A stretch of 64,000 nt of DNA from Pyronema omphalodes (GCA_024516155.1 JAJJXM010000070.1:1-64000), one strand, 5' to 3'; numbered from the stretch's first letter, positions 8,720 through 19,827 are shown. The notes: generated from the sequence alone by a model not told the origin. Program-made: numbers and translations.

Positions 8720-11414
8720 TTAGGCTCGAGTTCCTACGACAGGAGAAGGTTTGTCTGGGTATAACTGGTGGAATTTCTCAGCGGCCTCAGTTTCGGATAG
8801 GTTCGTTTCCGGTTCCCAGGTTGGAGAGTCATGGCCTGTCCACTTGACGAGGTACTGCAGGTTTCCTCTTGACCAACGGCTATCCAGAATTTCATCCACG
8901 AACCATTCTTCTTCACCGTCTACTACTACCGGTAGGGGCGGTGGGATAATCTGGCCAGGGAGGGGGTCCGAAGGGGCTGGGTTCAGTAGGGACACGGGGA
9001 AGGTCCTATGATGTTTCATTGTTTCCGGTATATCCAATTCATAGGCGTGGGATCCAATGGGTCGCAACACGGTGAAGGGGCCTAGGTTTTGTTTTCCAGT
9101 TTCTTTGAGGGGCGGCGGGTTCTGAGGTTGCGGGCGTCCAGCCATACAAGGTCTCCTGGTTTGAAGACCGGCGCGGGGAGTCGGGAATTGTCGGCGGCTT
9201 CTATGTGGCGGGCTTGGGCGTATTTCATTTCCGAACGTAAGACGTCATGGATGTGTGACATCCTTTCCGCTACCTCGTTCGCTTTCACTTCTTCAGGATT
9301 GTCTGTCCTGATTTCCAGTTCGAAAGAGCATTTGGGGTGTCGGCCGTATATAGCGTAGAACGGAGACAGCGACGTTGTATCCGATACTTGGTTATTTGCA
9401 GCAAATTCTGCCAGTGGTAAAAATTTCTTCCAATCGTCTTGTAAATAACAGACGTACGCGCGGAGATATTGCTCCGTAACCGCGTTAATTCTCTCTGTTT
9501 GGCCGTCGGTTTGGGGATGGAACGCCGTACTCGTGGCAATTTCGATACCCATGCAATTTGCCAGGTGTTTCCAGAAATGGGCCACAAATTGCGGACCGCG
9601 GTCGGACACTACTGTGTCTGGCAGGCCGTGTAGTTTGAATACGTTCTCCAGGAAGAGTTGCGCGAAGCCTTCTGCGTCTATCGTGGAGTGACAGGGCACT
9701 AAGTGCCGCTGTTTCGTGAGTCGGCAAACGATCGCACATATTGCGTCGAAGCCTTCTGATGTCGGTAGTCCAGTAACAAAGTCCACAGATATATTCTGCC
9801 AAGGGTGGTGCGGGACCGGTAGGGGCTTCAAGGTTCCATAGGGTGCGTGGCGGGTAGCTTTTGTTCTTTTACAAGTGTGGAAATTTCGGACGAATTGGTC
9901 CACATCTTTTCTCATCGAGGGCCAGTAATAATTCCTGGCGAGGAGTTCGAAAGTCTTTGCACGGCCCGGGTGTCCCATGGTGGGGGGGTCGTGGTGATCT
10001 TGTAGTAGTTTCAATCGTAGTTTATCCACCGCGGGGACATAGAGGCAGTCGCGGTAGTACAATCTGTTTTCCAACACGGAGCAATCGGCGAGTGATATGT
10101 CCTTACAGATTTGTGTACCATCTTCCAGCATTCCCAACACTCGGTTGGGGAATGAATCTGTCTTGTAGCCCTCTGTGAACAGGAGGTCTACTTCGGAAGG
10201 TGCGAGTTTCATGGGCGGGGTCATGCATAACTGAAAGTTTTGTGGCTTTAGAACAGCTTGCTGGTTCGCCAGTATGCGTTCGTCTCCCTCTTCCGGGAGG
10301 TCGGCGGCTCGTCTTGTCAGGGCGTCCGGTTTTCCTCCCAACGTTCCCGGTCGATAGGTGATCACAAAGTTGAACCGAGACAGGAACTCGAACCAGCGCG
10401 CTTGTCGTCTGTTCAGCAGCTTTGTCGTCATAAAGTATTCGAGATTCTTGTGATCTGTCAATACTTTTATAGGGAAGGCGGAACCCTTTAAGTGGGGACG
10501 CCATTCCTCGAAACAACGAACTATTGCCAGTAGTTCTTTGTCATAGATTTCGTAGTTGCATTCTGCCGGGGAATGCTTCTTGGAATAGAATGCGACGGGG
10601 TGTAACACGTTATCGTCGTCGTATTGTCATAAGACTCCAGCAGACACATAGTCAGATGCGTCTGTTTCTACTACAATCGGTTTCTCGTAGTCGAAGTGCT
10701 TAAGAATCGGTGCTGATGTAAATGCATCCTTCAGTCGGTCGAAGGCGCTTTGCTGATCTTTACCCCAGGTAAAGGGGATTGCTTTACCATCTTTCTTTTT
10801 GGTCAGAGCCGTCAGAGGGGAGACCACTTTTGAGTAGTCTTTGATAAATCTTCGGTAGAAATTCGCGAAGCCCAGGAACTCTTGGACCTGTTTCAAATTG
10901 GTTGGTTCCTTCCAATCTCTCACTGTGGCTACTTTGGAATCCATCATGCGCGCGCCGTCGCGGCCGATGTTGTAGCCCAGGTACTGTACTTCTGCCTTAG
11001 CAAACTTACACTTCTCTGGCTTCAAGTGCAGTTTTTCTTGTTTGAGTCGTTCCAAGATCTTTCGGACGTGTGCGGTGTGATTGGACTTTGTTTCGGACAA
11101 TACGAGGATATCGTCCAAGTATGCCGTACAAAACTGGTCTAGGTATGGTCTCAGGACATCATTTATAAATGCCTGGAAATCGGCAGGCGCGTTGGTGAGG
11201 CCAAAGGGCATCACTTTCGATTCAAACAGGCCGTACCTTGTGCGGAAGGCCGTCTTCCACTCTTCGCCTTCTGCCATTCTGATAAGGTTATAAGCGCTGC
11301 GGACATCAAGGGTCGTAAAGTATTGAGCTTTGGAAAGATTCATCATTGTTTCCTGTATCAATGGCAGCGGGTACCGGTTCTTCTCGGTACCTTCGTTCAG
11401 TCTCCGGTAGTCGA
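8720..11414 (-). pseudogene. Element B Pol (RT-RNase H-integrase-chromodomain), damaged
   Basis: RT motifs read from 11400 leftwards: NRYPLPLIQET, FRTRYGLFESKVMPFGL and the catalytic YLDD. RNase H (VETDASDYVSAGVL, then FYSKKHSPAECNYEIYDKEL) is split by an in-frame TGA at 10627-10629. The integrase has HHCC and DDE segments (VDFVTGLP, VVSDRGPQF, HPQTDGQTER), but the zinc finger reads FHTC where the related A element has CHTC, so one Cys ligand is lost. A one-base shift near 9085-9100 separates integrase from the chromodomain (EEWFVDEILDSRW, YLVKWTGHDS), which ends at TAA (8720). These lesions and the missing 5' half make it non-functional. Confidence 0.88.
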
Positions 11415-12161
11415 TGTCAAAATCCGGCTACACACGGCGGACAGGCGATACAACCGTCGGATTGCTATGCAATCGGGTTCGGCTCTGGACTTCTAGGTGA
11501 GTTAGTCACGGGCTCAGGCAGTACTTACCTTGTACACAGGATGTCCCTGCAGCGTTGCCTCTGATAGAATCGTCGGATGGGGATCTGGGTGGGAGGATAG
11601 GTGGGTATTCGGGGTGGGTAGGTATGTTGGGATGGGCTGGGTTTGCGGTCACGGTTTAGATGATAGAACTGCAGTGTGTAGATAGGATTGTGTAAATAGA
11701 TAATTGATTGCGTACTAGACTAATGAAATACAAATGTCCCCTTATATACCTTTGTCCCTGTGCTCATGTGATTTCCCAACTTATCTGACCCGCAGATATT
11801 CCATCCATCATGAGACACCCTTCGCTCCACCGTGACTCCCAAAACCTAACTAAAACACAATACAAACATAAACCAAAACATAATACAAAACATAAGCAAA
11901 ACATAATACAAAACATAAGCAAAACACAATACAAAACATAAGCAAAACATATTCCAAACCTCGAGGAAACCCTCCTCGTTCCACCCCGCACTTACCCCCT
12001 TGTCCCTCGCTTAACCCTAACTCCTCTCGCCTAGCCCTAGCTCCACCTCTTCGCTTAAACCCTAACTGTGACGTACGCCATCCCCAGCGTCACACCCACG
12101 AACCACAGCCCAGCTGTGGTTACAATCCCTCCCAGAAGCATATCCCTAGCGGTTCGTGACA
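11415..12161 (-). mobile_element. Family C LTR (left copy, 3' LTR of element C)
   Basis: The 747-bp LTR runs from TGTCAAAATCCGG to GCGGTTCGTGACA. The right copy (19828-20574) has the same length, and I find two base differences (CGGCGG/CGGCCG near 11438 and a C/T near 11653). That indicates a young element. The polypurine tract (minus strand, AGGGGGGAGCTAC) is at 12162-12174. The last 107 bases (12055-12161) also encode the C-terminus of the third ORF. Confidence 0.92.
11850..11955. repeat. Tandem AAAACATAAGC-type minisatellite in C LTR
   Basis: Units of about 11-13 bases (ACAAAACATAAGCAAAACAT and variants) repeat through this stretch of the C LTR. The same array occurs in the other LTR at about 20263-20368. 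It explains the spurious Cys/Tyr/Phe-rich open frame on the minus strand. Confidence 0.8.
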
Positions 12162-12993
12162 GTAGCTCCCCCCTGTAGGCCGAGACTCCGACGAGGCTTG
12201 TCTGAGGTTCCCCATGGGGACGAGGTCGGGGTTGTCGCTGTCGACGGCGATTGCGGTTCTGGCGGCGGCATCTGCCGGATAGTCGTTGGCGGCGGGGAGA
12301 GTCTCCTCCGAAACCAGTGCTGGAGTGCTCCGGCAACGAGGACCCCTCGAATGGCGGTGGGGTGTGGGTCGGCGGTGGCACTTCTTCCTTTCCAGTGGGT
12401 GGTCCGTAGAAAGAGAGGTTTATTGCGAGTCGTTCGGGGTCCCTGTTCGGAGACATGAGGTAGACAGGGACGTACCTCTTCTCCATCAAAGTCTCGCTCG
12501 AGGTTTCCGAGGCCAGCTCGGGTGCTGTTGGTGGCTGTTCCCCGTTGGGGTGTTGCTGGTCTTTCTCCGGGACGGGGGTCGGTTCATCCGGTGTCGGAGC
12601 GGGAGTTGTCGTGGAGCGGGCAGGCCCTGTGGCGCCGCATCGGGCTTCATGGCCGTCCATGTTAACCAGAAACCCACAGTCGTAGCAGACCCTCTTTCCT
12701 CGCTGCCAGGCCCGACAGGCCTTCCGAACGTCCAGATGTTTCCTCCTGATCACAGCCTCTAACTCGGGATCGTGCGTCCGTCCGCAGTTGCATTCGTTGG
12801 TTCCTTCCCGCCCAGCGGTTGGAAAATAGTTGTAGTTTTCTTTCGATTGTCGATGTGTGGCGCAGTAGTCGTCGTAACAAAAGGTCCAGTGTTGGGCATC
12901 GTGTGGGGGATACGTGGTTGTCGGTGGTGGGGCATCCTGGCGGTACCAGCCGCCGGAGTGTTGGTCGTTCTCGGGGTTTATGGGGCTAGCCAT
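12055..12993 (-). CDS. Element C ORF3: Cys-rich protein with C-terminal hydrophobic segment
   Basis: A 312-residue open frame begins at an ATG in an ideal fungal/Kozak context (AAACCATGG), five bases after the pol TAA (12999-13001). The N-terminal half has paired Cys/His motifs: FCYDDYCATH near residue 40, CNCGRTHD near 66, and CYDCGF with a later C near 105-120. A Pro/Thr-rich and then Arg-rich region follows (RRQNRNRRRQRQPRPRPHG near 240-270). The last 30 residues include a hydrophobic stretch (MLLGGIVTTAGLWFVGVTLG) that could span a membrane. The frame crosses the polypurine tract and ends inside the 3' LTR. I recognise no named family. Its position matches env or accessory ORFs of other LTR elements, but no homology to envelope proteins is visible. 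Translation is likely from the start context but unproven. Confidence 0.6.
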   Translation of the reverse strand: MASPINPENDQHSGGWYRQDAPPPTTTYPPHDAQHWTFCYDDYCATHRQSKENYNYFPTAGREGTNECNCGRTHDPELEAVIRRKHLDVRKACRAWQRGKRVCYDCGFLVNMDGHEARCGATGPARSTTTPAPTPDEPTPVPEKDQQHPNGEQPPTAPELASETSSETLMEKRYVPVYLMSPNRDPERLAINLSFYGPPTGKEEVPPPTHTPPPFEGSSLPEHSSTGFGGDSPRRQRLSGRCRRQNRNRRRQRQPRPRPHGEPQTSLVGVSAYRGELLSRTARDMLLGGIVTTAGLWFVGVTLGMAYVTVRV

Positions 12994-15900
12994 GGTTTTT
13001 ACAACCTTGGGGCCGGTTTTCTTGGGTAGGTTGTGTGAAATCGTCGGATAGCGTCGGGGGAATTCGTGAAGTTCTCCGATGGGTACCAAGTTCGGTCGGG
13101 ATCAGGGAATCCCGTCCAACGTACACGATACTGGAGTCTGTTTCGATGATAGCGGGAATCAACTATCTCCTCTACTTCCCATTCCTCTTCGTCCTCAATA
13201 ACAATTGGTGGGGGAGGAGGTTGAACGTGCCCGGGGATCGGTGTAAGAGTGGGTTGAGCCAGCTCGAGCAATGAGATGTGGAATACGGGGTGTATTTTCA
13301 CACTGGCGGGGAGATCCAATTTATACGCTCTTGTCCCCACTCGCTCGAGGATGGTGTATGGTCCCATCAGCTTGTAATCCAACTTGCTGGATAGGCGAGT
13401 TGTCTTCACGTTTTTCCTCCGCAACCACACCCTATCCCCCTCCCTGAGTACGGGATCCGGGTGTCTCTTCCGATTTGCCTGTTCTGCCTGGGCAGCCTGT
13501 GCATATCCGATTTCTGCCTGTAGTTCCCGGTGGAGGTTGGTGAGGGCTGAGACGTATTCCGCCACCTCCGGGAATCCTCCTTCTATTTTTCCTAGGCTGG
13601 GTGCGAACCGCGGATGATACCCATAATTCGCGAAAAAGGGGGTTACCTTTGTTGTCTCGGATTGAGTGTTGTTATAGCAAAACTCCGCCATTGGGAGTAA
13701 CTTTTCCCAGTCGTCCTGCTGGTAATTGCAGTACGCCCGCAGGTACTGTTCGAGGGTGGCGTTCGTGCGTTCGGTCTGTCCGTCGGTCTCGGGGTGGAAT
13801 GCGGTGCTGAGCTTCCTTGACGTCCCCATTGCCCCCATCACTCGCTTCCAAAACGTCGAGGTGAATAGAGACCCGCGGTCGGGGACGATGTCGTTAGGAA
13901 GTCCGTGGGCCCTGACCACATGCCTCAGGAATCCATCCGCCAGTTCCTTCGGCCCCATCGTATCCGCACAGGCCACGAAGTGAGCCATCCTCGTGAACCG
14001 ATCCAGAATTACCCATAGGGCGTTGTTTCCTCCTCTTGACGGCAGTCCAGTGATAAAATCCATGGACACCGAATCCCACAGCCTCGATGGTGGCTGTAAG
14101 GGCTTCAGGAGCCCGAAAGGAGCGTGCCTAACTGGCTTAATTCTTTTGCAGGTATCGCAGTGGTCTACGTATCGGTTGACATATTGCTGTTGCTGAGGCC
14201 AATAATAATTCCTACTGATTAGCTCCAAGGTCCTCGCCCGCCCTGGGTGTCCCGCAACGAGTGCATCATGGTGGTCATGTAGGAGCCGTAGCCGCAACTC
14301 GTGGTCGTCTGGTACCCATATCAACCCCTCATACAGCAACAGCCCCTCCCGTTCTTCGCAAAGTCCCAATGCCACCTTCCGGTCTATCTTCTCCCCAGTT
14401 CGTAATTTCCTTAATATCTCCTGTATCTCCTGATCCTCCCTTGTTTTCTGTTGGATTTCTTTTAACAATTCCTCGTCGACCTGTATTTCCATGACCTCGG
14501 CAGAGTTGATCCAGAAGGTCTGCGGCGGCAAAAGGACTCGTTCCCTGTTCTGCCGGTGTTTCAGCTCCCCTTCCCAAGGAGAATCTCCTGATTCTCTCGA
14601 TAGGATGTCGGGCTTTCCCGCCAGTTTGCCGGGTCGATACGTTATTGCGAAGTCGTAATTCGCCAACATTTCCGCCCACCTTGCCTGCCGTAGGTTTAGG
14701 TCTTTTTTTGTAGTCCAATATTCCAAATTTTTATGGTCCGTCAATATAGTAATCTTGTGTCGAGTATTCTTGCAGTAGGTACCCCATTTATTTAGCCCTT
14801 CAACTATGGCGAGGAGTTCTTTATCGTGTATATCGTAATTTAGTTCCGGGTCCTTCAGTTTGCGCGAGAAATATCCCAAGGGATGTAGAATGCGTTGGTC
14901 GTCCGGCTGCGAGCAGACTGCTCCGATGGCGTAATCCGACGCATCTGTCTCCAGGGTTAAGGGTTTTGTGGGGTCAAAATGTCGTAGGATAGGTTCAGAA
15001 ATCATTGCCCGTTTCAGCTGTTCGAATGCTGATTTAGCCGCGTCGTCCCATTTCCATGTTACATCCTTCCTCGTCAGTTTTGTAAGAGGCGCCGTAATCT
15101 TGCTAAAATCCCGGATAAACCTCCTATAGAAGTTGGCGAACCCTAAGAAACTCTGGATTCCCTTCACGTTTGTCGGTTCCCTCCATTCTGCCACTGCTCT
15201 TACCTTCTCCGGATCCATCCTTATCCCCGTTGGTGAGATGATATATCCCAAGTACTCTGTCTCCGTGGTGTGAAACTCGCATTTTCAGGCCTTGAGCCTC
15301 AACTTTACCTTATCCACCCGTTCCAAAACCTTTCTCACATGTTGTTGGTGTTGATGCAGATCATCCGAGTAGATGAGGATGTCGTCGAGGTATGCCAGAC
15401 AGAAGATGTCTAGATAGTCGCTGAGGACCTCGTTCATCCACCTCTGAAAGGATGCTGGAGCGTTGGTAAGACCGAATGGCATGACCAAATATTCAAAAAG
15501 ACCGTATTTCGTCCGAAAAGCGGTCTTCCATTCGTCCCCCTTTGCGATTCGCAGGTTATGATAGGCGTCCCGTACGTCGAGTTTCGTGTATATCTTTGCG
15601 TTGGATAGTCGATCCAACGCTTCCCCTATCAACGGGAGAGGTGTCCTATCTTTCACTGTGATCTCGTTAAGCCCCCGATAATCCACAGAGAGTCTTAGTG
15701 TGCCATCCTTCTTCTTCACAAAATGAATCGGGGCCCCCGCCGGTGATGTCGAGCGGCGTATCCATCCCTTCTCCAGGCTTGTGTCCAAGTATTCTCTTAA
15801 CGTTTTCAACCTTCCCTCGTCCAATGCTCGAAGGGGTTCGAATGGTGGAACCCCTCCCTTCACCAACGGAATCCGATGGTCGTGATGGCGGTGTGGGGGT

Positions 15901-16084
15901 CGTCCCGACACTTCTTCCTTATCGAATACATGCAAGAAGTCGTGATATTCGACCGGAACAATGTCACTAGCCGAACGCGGGGTCGGTTCCTCCTGTTTGG
16001 CTGAACCCTGGGATACGGGATCCCGAACGGAGCCATACTGCTCGTCCTGTAGCGATCCCATGGCGGCGTAAGCGATCCAGTCAA

Positions 16085-16600
16085 AGTTTCCTTCCGATTC
16101 CTCCTCATCTTCCCCATCTTCCTCATTTCCATCGGCCTGCATTCGAAAAGGATCCTTTTCTGCACCATCCCGGATCCGTTTCCGTTCCTCCTTTATTTCA
16201 TCCCCTTCCTCGGGCTGCATTCGAAAAGGGTCGTTCTGTGCAGTTCCCCGGGTCCGTTTCCGTTCCTCCTTTTCTTCTTTCCCTTCGGGCTGCATTCGAA
16301 AAGGATCGTTTTGTGCAGCATCCCGGGACTCTTTCCATTCCTCCTTTTTCCCGTCCTTTTCCTCAGTCTGCATTCGAAAAGGATCGTTTTGTTCGCTACC
16401 TTCGATCTCTTTTCGTTCCTCCTCCTCCTGGTCCTTCTCGACCCTTATTTGAAGAGGATCACCTTGTCCGTCTTCCCAGGTTCCTTGTAGCTCCTCTTCT
16501 TCTTCGTCCTTTCCCATGTCCTCCTCGAACTCCCTTCGAAGAAGATCATCTTGTGCCCCGACTTGGACCCTTCCTTGTTGCTCCTCTTCCCCCTCTTTTT
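16085..16600 (-). repeat. In-frame acidic tandem repeat in C pol spacer
   Basis: About six imperfect copies of a roughly 26-residue unit (75-84 bp) lie between protease and RT. The core is QNDPFRMQPE followed by a charged E/K/R run, with older copies QGDPLQIRVE and QDDLLRREFE. The plus-strand signature CATTCGAAAAGGATC recurs near 16140, 16220, 16290 and 16370. Copies nearest RT are the most alike. Such a low-complexity insert is unusual between protease and RT. Confidence 0.75.
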
Positions 16601-16963
16601 CCTGGTCCTTTCCGATCCTTCTTCGCCACGGCGCCGCTTCTTGTTCCTTTTTCCTCGTTCTACTTCCCCAGGTTTCCTTCCTTTCTTCCCAACTTGCTTC
16701 GCATATTCTTTCTTCCCTGGCTGCGGCCTGCGCAGTGTCCAGTCGATATTGCTGAATAGCGTCGTTTTCCGTTACCGTGGTCGCGTGAGGTGAGGTCGAG
16801 GTCCCTAGGCACCTCTTAGCGCAACGCGCCGAGTCGAACGTAACTCTTCCCTCGTTCCAGTCGATACTGGGGTTGTGCGTCCGGAGCCATGGATGTCCCA
16901 CAATGATAGGTGAGTTTCCAATCGTGATACAATGCAGCCGAATATCCTCCTGATGGTTGTTGA

Positions 16964-18322
16964 TGTCACACCCTATAATGTGTGAGTATAGAATAGGTAA
17001 CATGTATAACATTTAGAGAACATGGCAAACTCGACAGGAGAATGAATAATAAGGTTAGTATCCCGGGCCGGAACCCACTGAGGAGCTCCAGCTAGCCACG
17101 TCACGTGATTCGTGACTTTCCGAAAGGACCTCACGAGGATCCCGGCCCGAGGCGTCGCTACCTGTTATTCACTGTCAGTTTGGGAGGATCAAAGATGGAT
17201 GGGAACGAGTAACAACTTACCTCATGGGTGTCGACTTACCCATGAGAAAACTACAGACGACGCTGATGGAGACAGAAGACGACGGCGAAGGGACACCTCC
17301 TTATACTTGAGGTTGTGTTCCACCAAGCACGGCTACCAGAGGGCTTGCAAGAGAAGGGAATTCTCAGGACAGTGCAAGGCAGACGAATAGGATCATCCGA
17401 GGTCTGAGTTGGACGGATAGTCGGCCAAGGAACAAGGCAGAGTCTAGTCAGCCAACAGGAGTGGAGCTCAGGACAAGGGTCAAGATTGCGTTAGCATGAG
17501 ACGACGTCCTGCAGCAAGGAACACCACTCAGGGAAACTGTTGGATGGAACTGATATGACGCGACCTTAGGCCAATGACTACCAACTGCAAGATAAGACGG
17601 CGTTTGCGTACACACCAGGGTGTGGCTGCGCGCAAGTGCGCGCAGGTGGGGCTGTTATGACATCACACAGGAATGTGACGGGGCAGTGCGCTCCGGTAAG
17701 GCATAGTCTGCCTTATGATATCAGATTCCTTCACTCGCAATCGAGATTCTCTAGGGAGATCTATGATCAAGACGACTCATGCGATATATGACTCACATGT
17801 TATTATCGGAGGAGTCATTGCATTATGCGCTCAAGTGGAGTAACCCTCCACTAGGCGCTTAACCCCAATACCTGATTGGAAGGTGTGGTAGCACGGCGAG
17901 GAATGTCAAGGTTAATCTGAGACGAGGCACATCATGCAAGTGAGCAATTAATATAATTGCGCATGCAGCATGATGCGAGCCATCGGCAGATTTGTCAAAG
18001 GATTGACTCACGTCTTATCTCCTAAGCTTAGTTTGGAAGTTGGTTCCCTTGGGAAGTCTGGGCGAACTTGTAGACGAAAGTCTATAAAAGACCCCAAGTC
18101 TTCCCACCGTCTCCTCCAGCATCAGCAACCTGATCTCTTGTTACGACATACCTAACTACACCAGAATACCTCAGGACGAGACCCTTAAGTTTATTCGGCC
18201 TGTGATCGATTAGTTAACTTCCTGGCTTCTTGAGAAAAATTTATTAGTTGAATATCTTTCGAACGAAGCACCAACTGATCGGAAAAGCCTCTGTATTGAA
18301 AGCCTCAATACCCAGGTTCACA
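16964..18322 (+). mobile_element. Family E solo LTR inserted in element C
   Basis: The 1359-bp sequence runs from TGTCACACCCTATAATG to CCCAGGTTCACA. A perfect target duplication, GTTGA, is at 16959-16963 and 18323-18327. No internal retrotransposon sequence is present, so it is a solo LTR left by recombination between two LTRs. It holds near-palindromic GCGCGCAAGTGCGCGC-type sequence (about 17626-17648) and a TATAAAAG box near 18083, a plausible promoter for the orientation shared with element D. Confidence 0.92.
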
Positions 18323-18627
18323 GTTGATCTGTAATCTTACCATAGCTTCGTGGGTGACTGGTCCACTAGCTATCTCTCGTCCGTCCACTGCCAACACCCT
18401 TCGTGGGACGTCCTTCTTCTTCAACGGAATCCCCACCTTTTCCGCATATTCCTTATCGATGAAGTTCTCCGTCGCTCCACAGTCCACCATGGCCGTCGTG
18501 GTGTGTTCTCGATTATCTTTTCCTTTTATTACTACTTTCAATATGATCTTTTCATCTCGCCGGTATGGCCCTACGCTCGATATCATGTAGGCTGGTTCCG
18601 GATTGTCTGGTTCGGCGGAACTCTTCG

Positions 18628-18676
18628 TCCCCAGAAGTCCACCTTGTTTTTTTACTCCTGGGGATCCTCTTTTCCC
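18628..18676 (-). promoter_or_regulatory. Candidate -1 ribosomal frameshift signal, element C
   Basis: On the minus strand G GGA AAA (18676-18670) is in the gag frame, six codons before the gag TAA (18652-18654). After a 5-nt spacer, TCCCCAG (18664-18658) can pair perfectly with CTGGGGA (18634-18628) across a 23-nt loop. Slippage by -1 at the heptamer enters the open pol frame. The same heptamer followed by GAG occurs in element A. Confidence 0.7.
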
Positions 18677-19734
18677 GCTCTTTCTTCGACTTGTTCCTCG
18701 TCGATGTTGGCTTCTGCCGCCCGGTACGTTCGTCGTTCCCCCATTGGTTTCTTGTGGGGGCATTTGGCGGCATAGTGGCCCGTGTTCCCGCAGTTGAAAC
18801 ACTCGTTGTTTTTTCGTCCTTTCTCTTCCTCGGTCCTATCCCTAGGCCTGCCCCTCCGAGTGGCGTCCAGTTCCATCGGCTCGGGTTCCGAGAAGGTCGA
18901 TCCCTGGTGGCCGTTCCTCGGATGGAAATTCTGGTACTGAGGTTCGAAACGGTTTCGCAGGGTCCGGAAATTGAACAGCCGGTTGTCCAATGCAATTGCT
19001 TTGTTTGCGAAATCGATTATCTTCGTCGGACGGGTCTCGAGGATGGCGAGTTGCCTTTGTACGTCCACATAAAGTCCATCGCTGAACTGATCAATGTAGA
19101 TTTCGTCGTTGTAACGCAGGTCCGCAATAATTCTCTGGAACTCGGCCCAATACGCTGCGGCGGACCGATTTCCCTGACGGACATTCTTGAATTTCCTCCT
19201 CGCCACTTCCCTTGAATCCGCCTCTCCAAACGCTCTCGAGACGGCAGTCTTGAATGCCTCCCAGGTGGTGTACGTGCTCCTCCCCCTCTCGATGGAGGGT
19301 TCAATCCATGACCACGCATTTCCCCGGCACCGCGAACTGGCGTAATTAACTTTTTTAATGTCACTGTCGAACCTGTTCGGTTCACAGTTGAACTTCAGCT
19401 CGCACTGAGTCAGGAAAGCCCGAAGCTTCGTCCTCTCGCCGTGATAGAGTTCGGGATCCTCGACCTTGGGATTACTGGTCGGAGAGGGTCGATAGGTGAG
19501 TTGTTGGAACAGTTGTTGAAGCTGCTCCTGGGTCATCACGACCGAAGGTGGCGTCATACCGCTCGTTCCCTGTTGAGAGGCCATTATGGATGCTATGTCC
19601 TCGGGAATCTGTACTGGTCCCGGTGAATCCGGAGTCTGTGGGCGGGATCGGTGTTCGGGGGTTACTGGGCTCGCTGGACCGGTGGCTTCCCTTTCGATAA
19701 CCTCGCTCAGCTCCTGCAATCGGAACGGATCCAC
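18652..19734 (-). CDS. Element C Gag polyprotein
   Basis: This is a retrotransposon capsid protein with a central Retrotrans_gag-like domain (DPELYHGERTKLRAFLTQCE, YTTWEAFKTAVSRAFGE, AAYWAEFQRIIADLRY). A zinc knuckle, CFNCGNTGHYAAKC, lies near residue 320, and the C-terminus is charged. The frame is open from 19734 (360 residues), but its first codon is GTG. The first in-frame ATG is at 19584 (MASQQGTSG), and a TAA lies seven codons upstream of the GTG. The true start is therefore probably 19584, or the original ATG has been lost. The 3' end holds the frameshift signal leading into pol. Confidence 0.85.
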   Translation of the reverse strand: MDPFRLQELSEVIEREATGPASPVTPEHRSRPQTPDSPGPVQIPEDIASIMASQQGTSGMTPPSVVMTQEQLQQLFQQLTYRPSPTSNPKVEDPELYHGERTKLRAFLTQCELKFNCEPNRFDSDIKKVNYASSRCRGNAWSWIEPSIERGRSTYTTWEAFKTAVSRAFGEADSREVARRKFKNVRQGNRSAAAYWAEFQRIIADLRYNDEIYIDQFSDGLYVDVQRQLAILETRPTKIIDFANKAIALDNRLFNFRTLRNRFEPQYQNFHPRNGHQGSTFSEPEPMELDATRRGRPRDRTEEEKGRKNNECFNCGNTGHYAAKCPHKKPMGERRTYRAAEANIDEEQVEERAGKEDPQE

Positions 19735-19827
19735 GGTATTGGTTGTTTCTTATTTTTTCTTAGTTGTGGTTGAAGCTCTTCGTGCTTCCTTAGTTGTATC
19801 GGGTGTCGTTCGGAGGACGCAATCAAA

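Larger units (their letters stand above)
8176..11414 (-). mobile_element. Ty3/Gypsy chromovirus B, 5'-truncated
   Basis: The element keeps its 3' LTR, chromodomain, integrase, RNase H and most of RT. It breaks off at 11414 inside the RT motif VDYR, where the left LTR of element C begins. Gag, protease and the 5' LTR are absent from this window, and they are not on the far side of element C either. Confidence 0.87.
12999..18669 (-). pseudogene. Element C Pol polyprotein, interrupted by a solo LTR and one TGA
   Basis: After the shift site the frame encodes a retroviral-type protease (AMVDCGATENFIDKEYA, near 18495). At 18322 it is broken by the family E LTR and resumes at 16958 (GNSPIIVGHPWLRTHNPSIDW). 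An acidic repeat spacer (about 16560-16085) is followed by RT (AYLDDILIYSDD), where TGA (15285-15287) replaces a codon before KCEF. RNase H, a complete HHCC integrase (HHDALVAGH...CDTCKR), the DDE core (DFITGLP, DRGSLF, HPETDGQTER) and a chromodomain (EEEWEVEEIVDSRY) follow, ending at 12999. Removing the LTR plus one target copy (1364 bp) restores one frame, so only the TGA would otherwise block expression. Confidence 0.9.

Noticed and set aside
17112..17390. 92-codon plus-strand frame in the E LTR, repeated at 27844-28122
   Set aside because: It lies wholly inside the LTR and is shared only because the LTR is repeated. No domain is visible.
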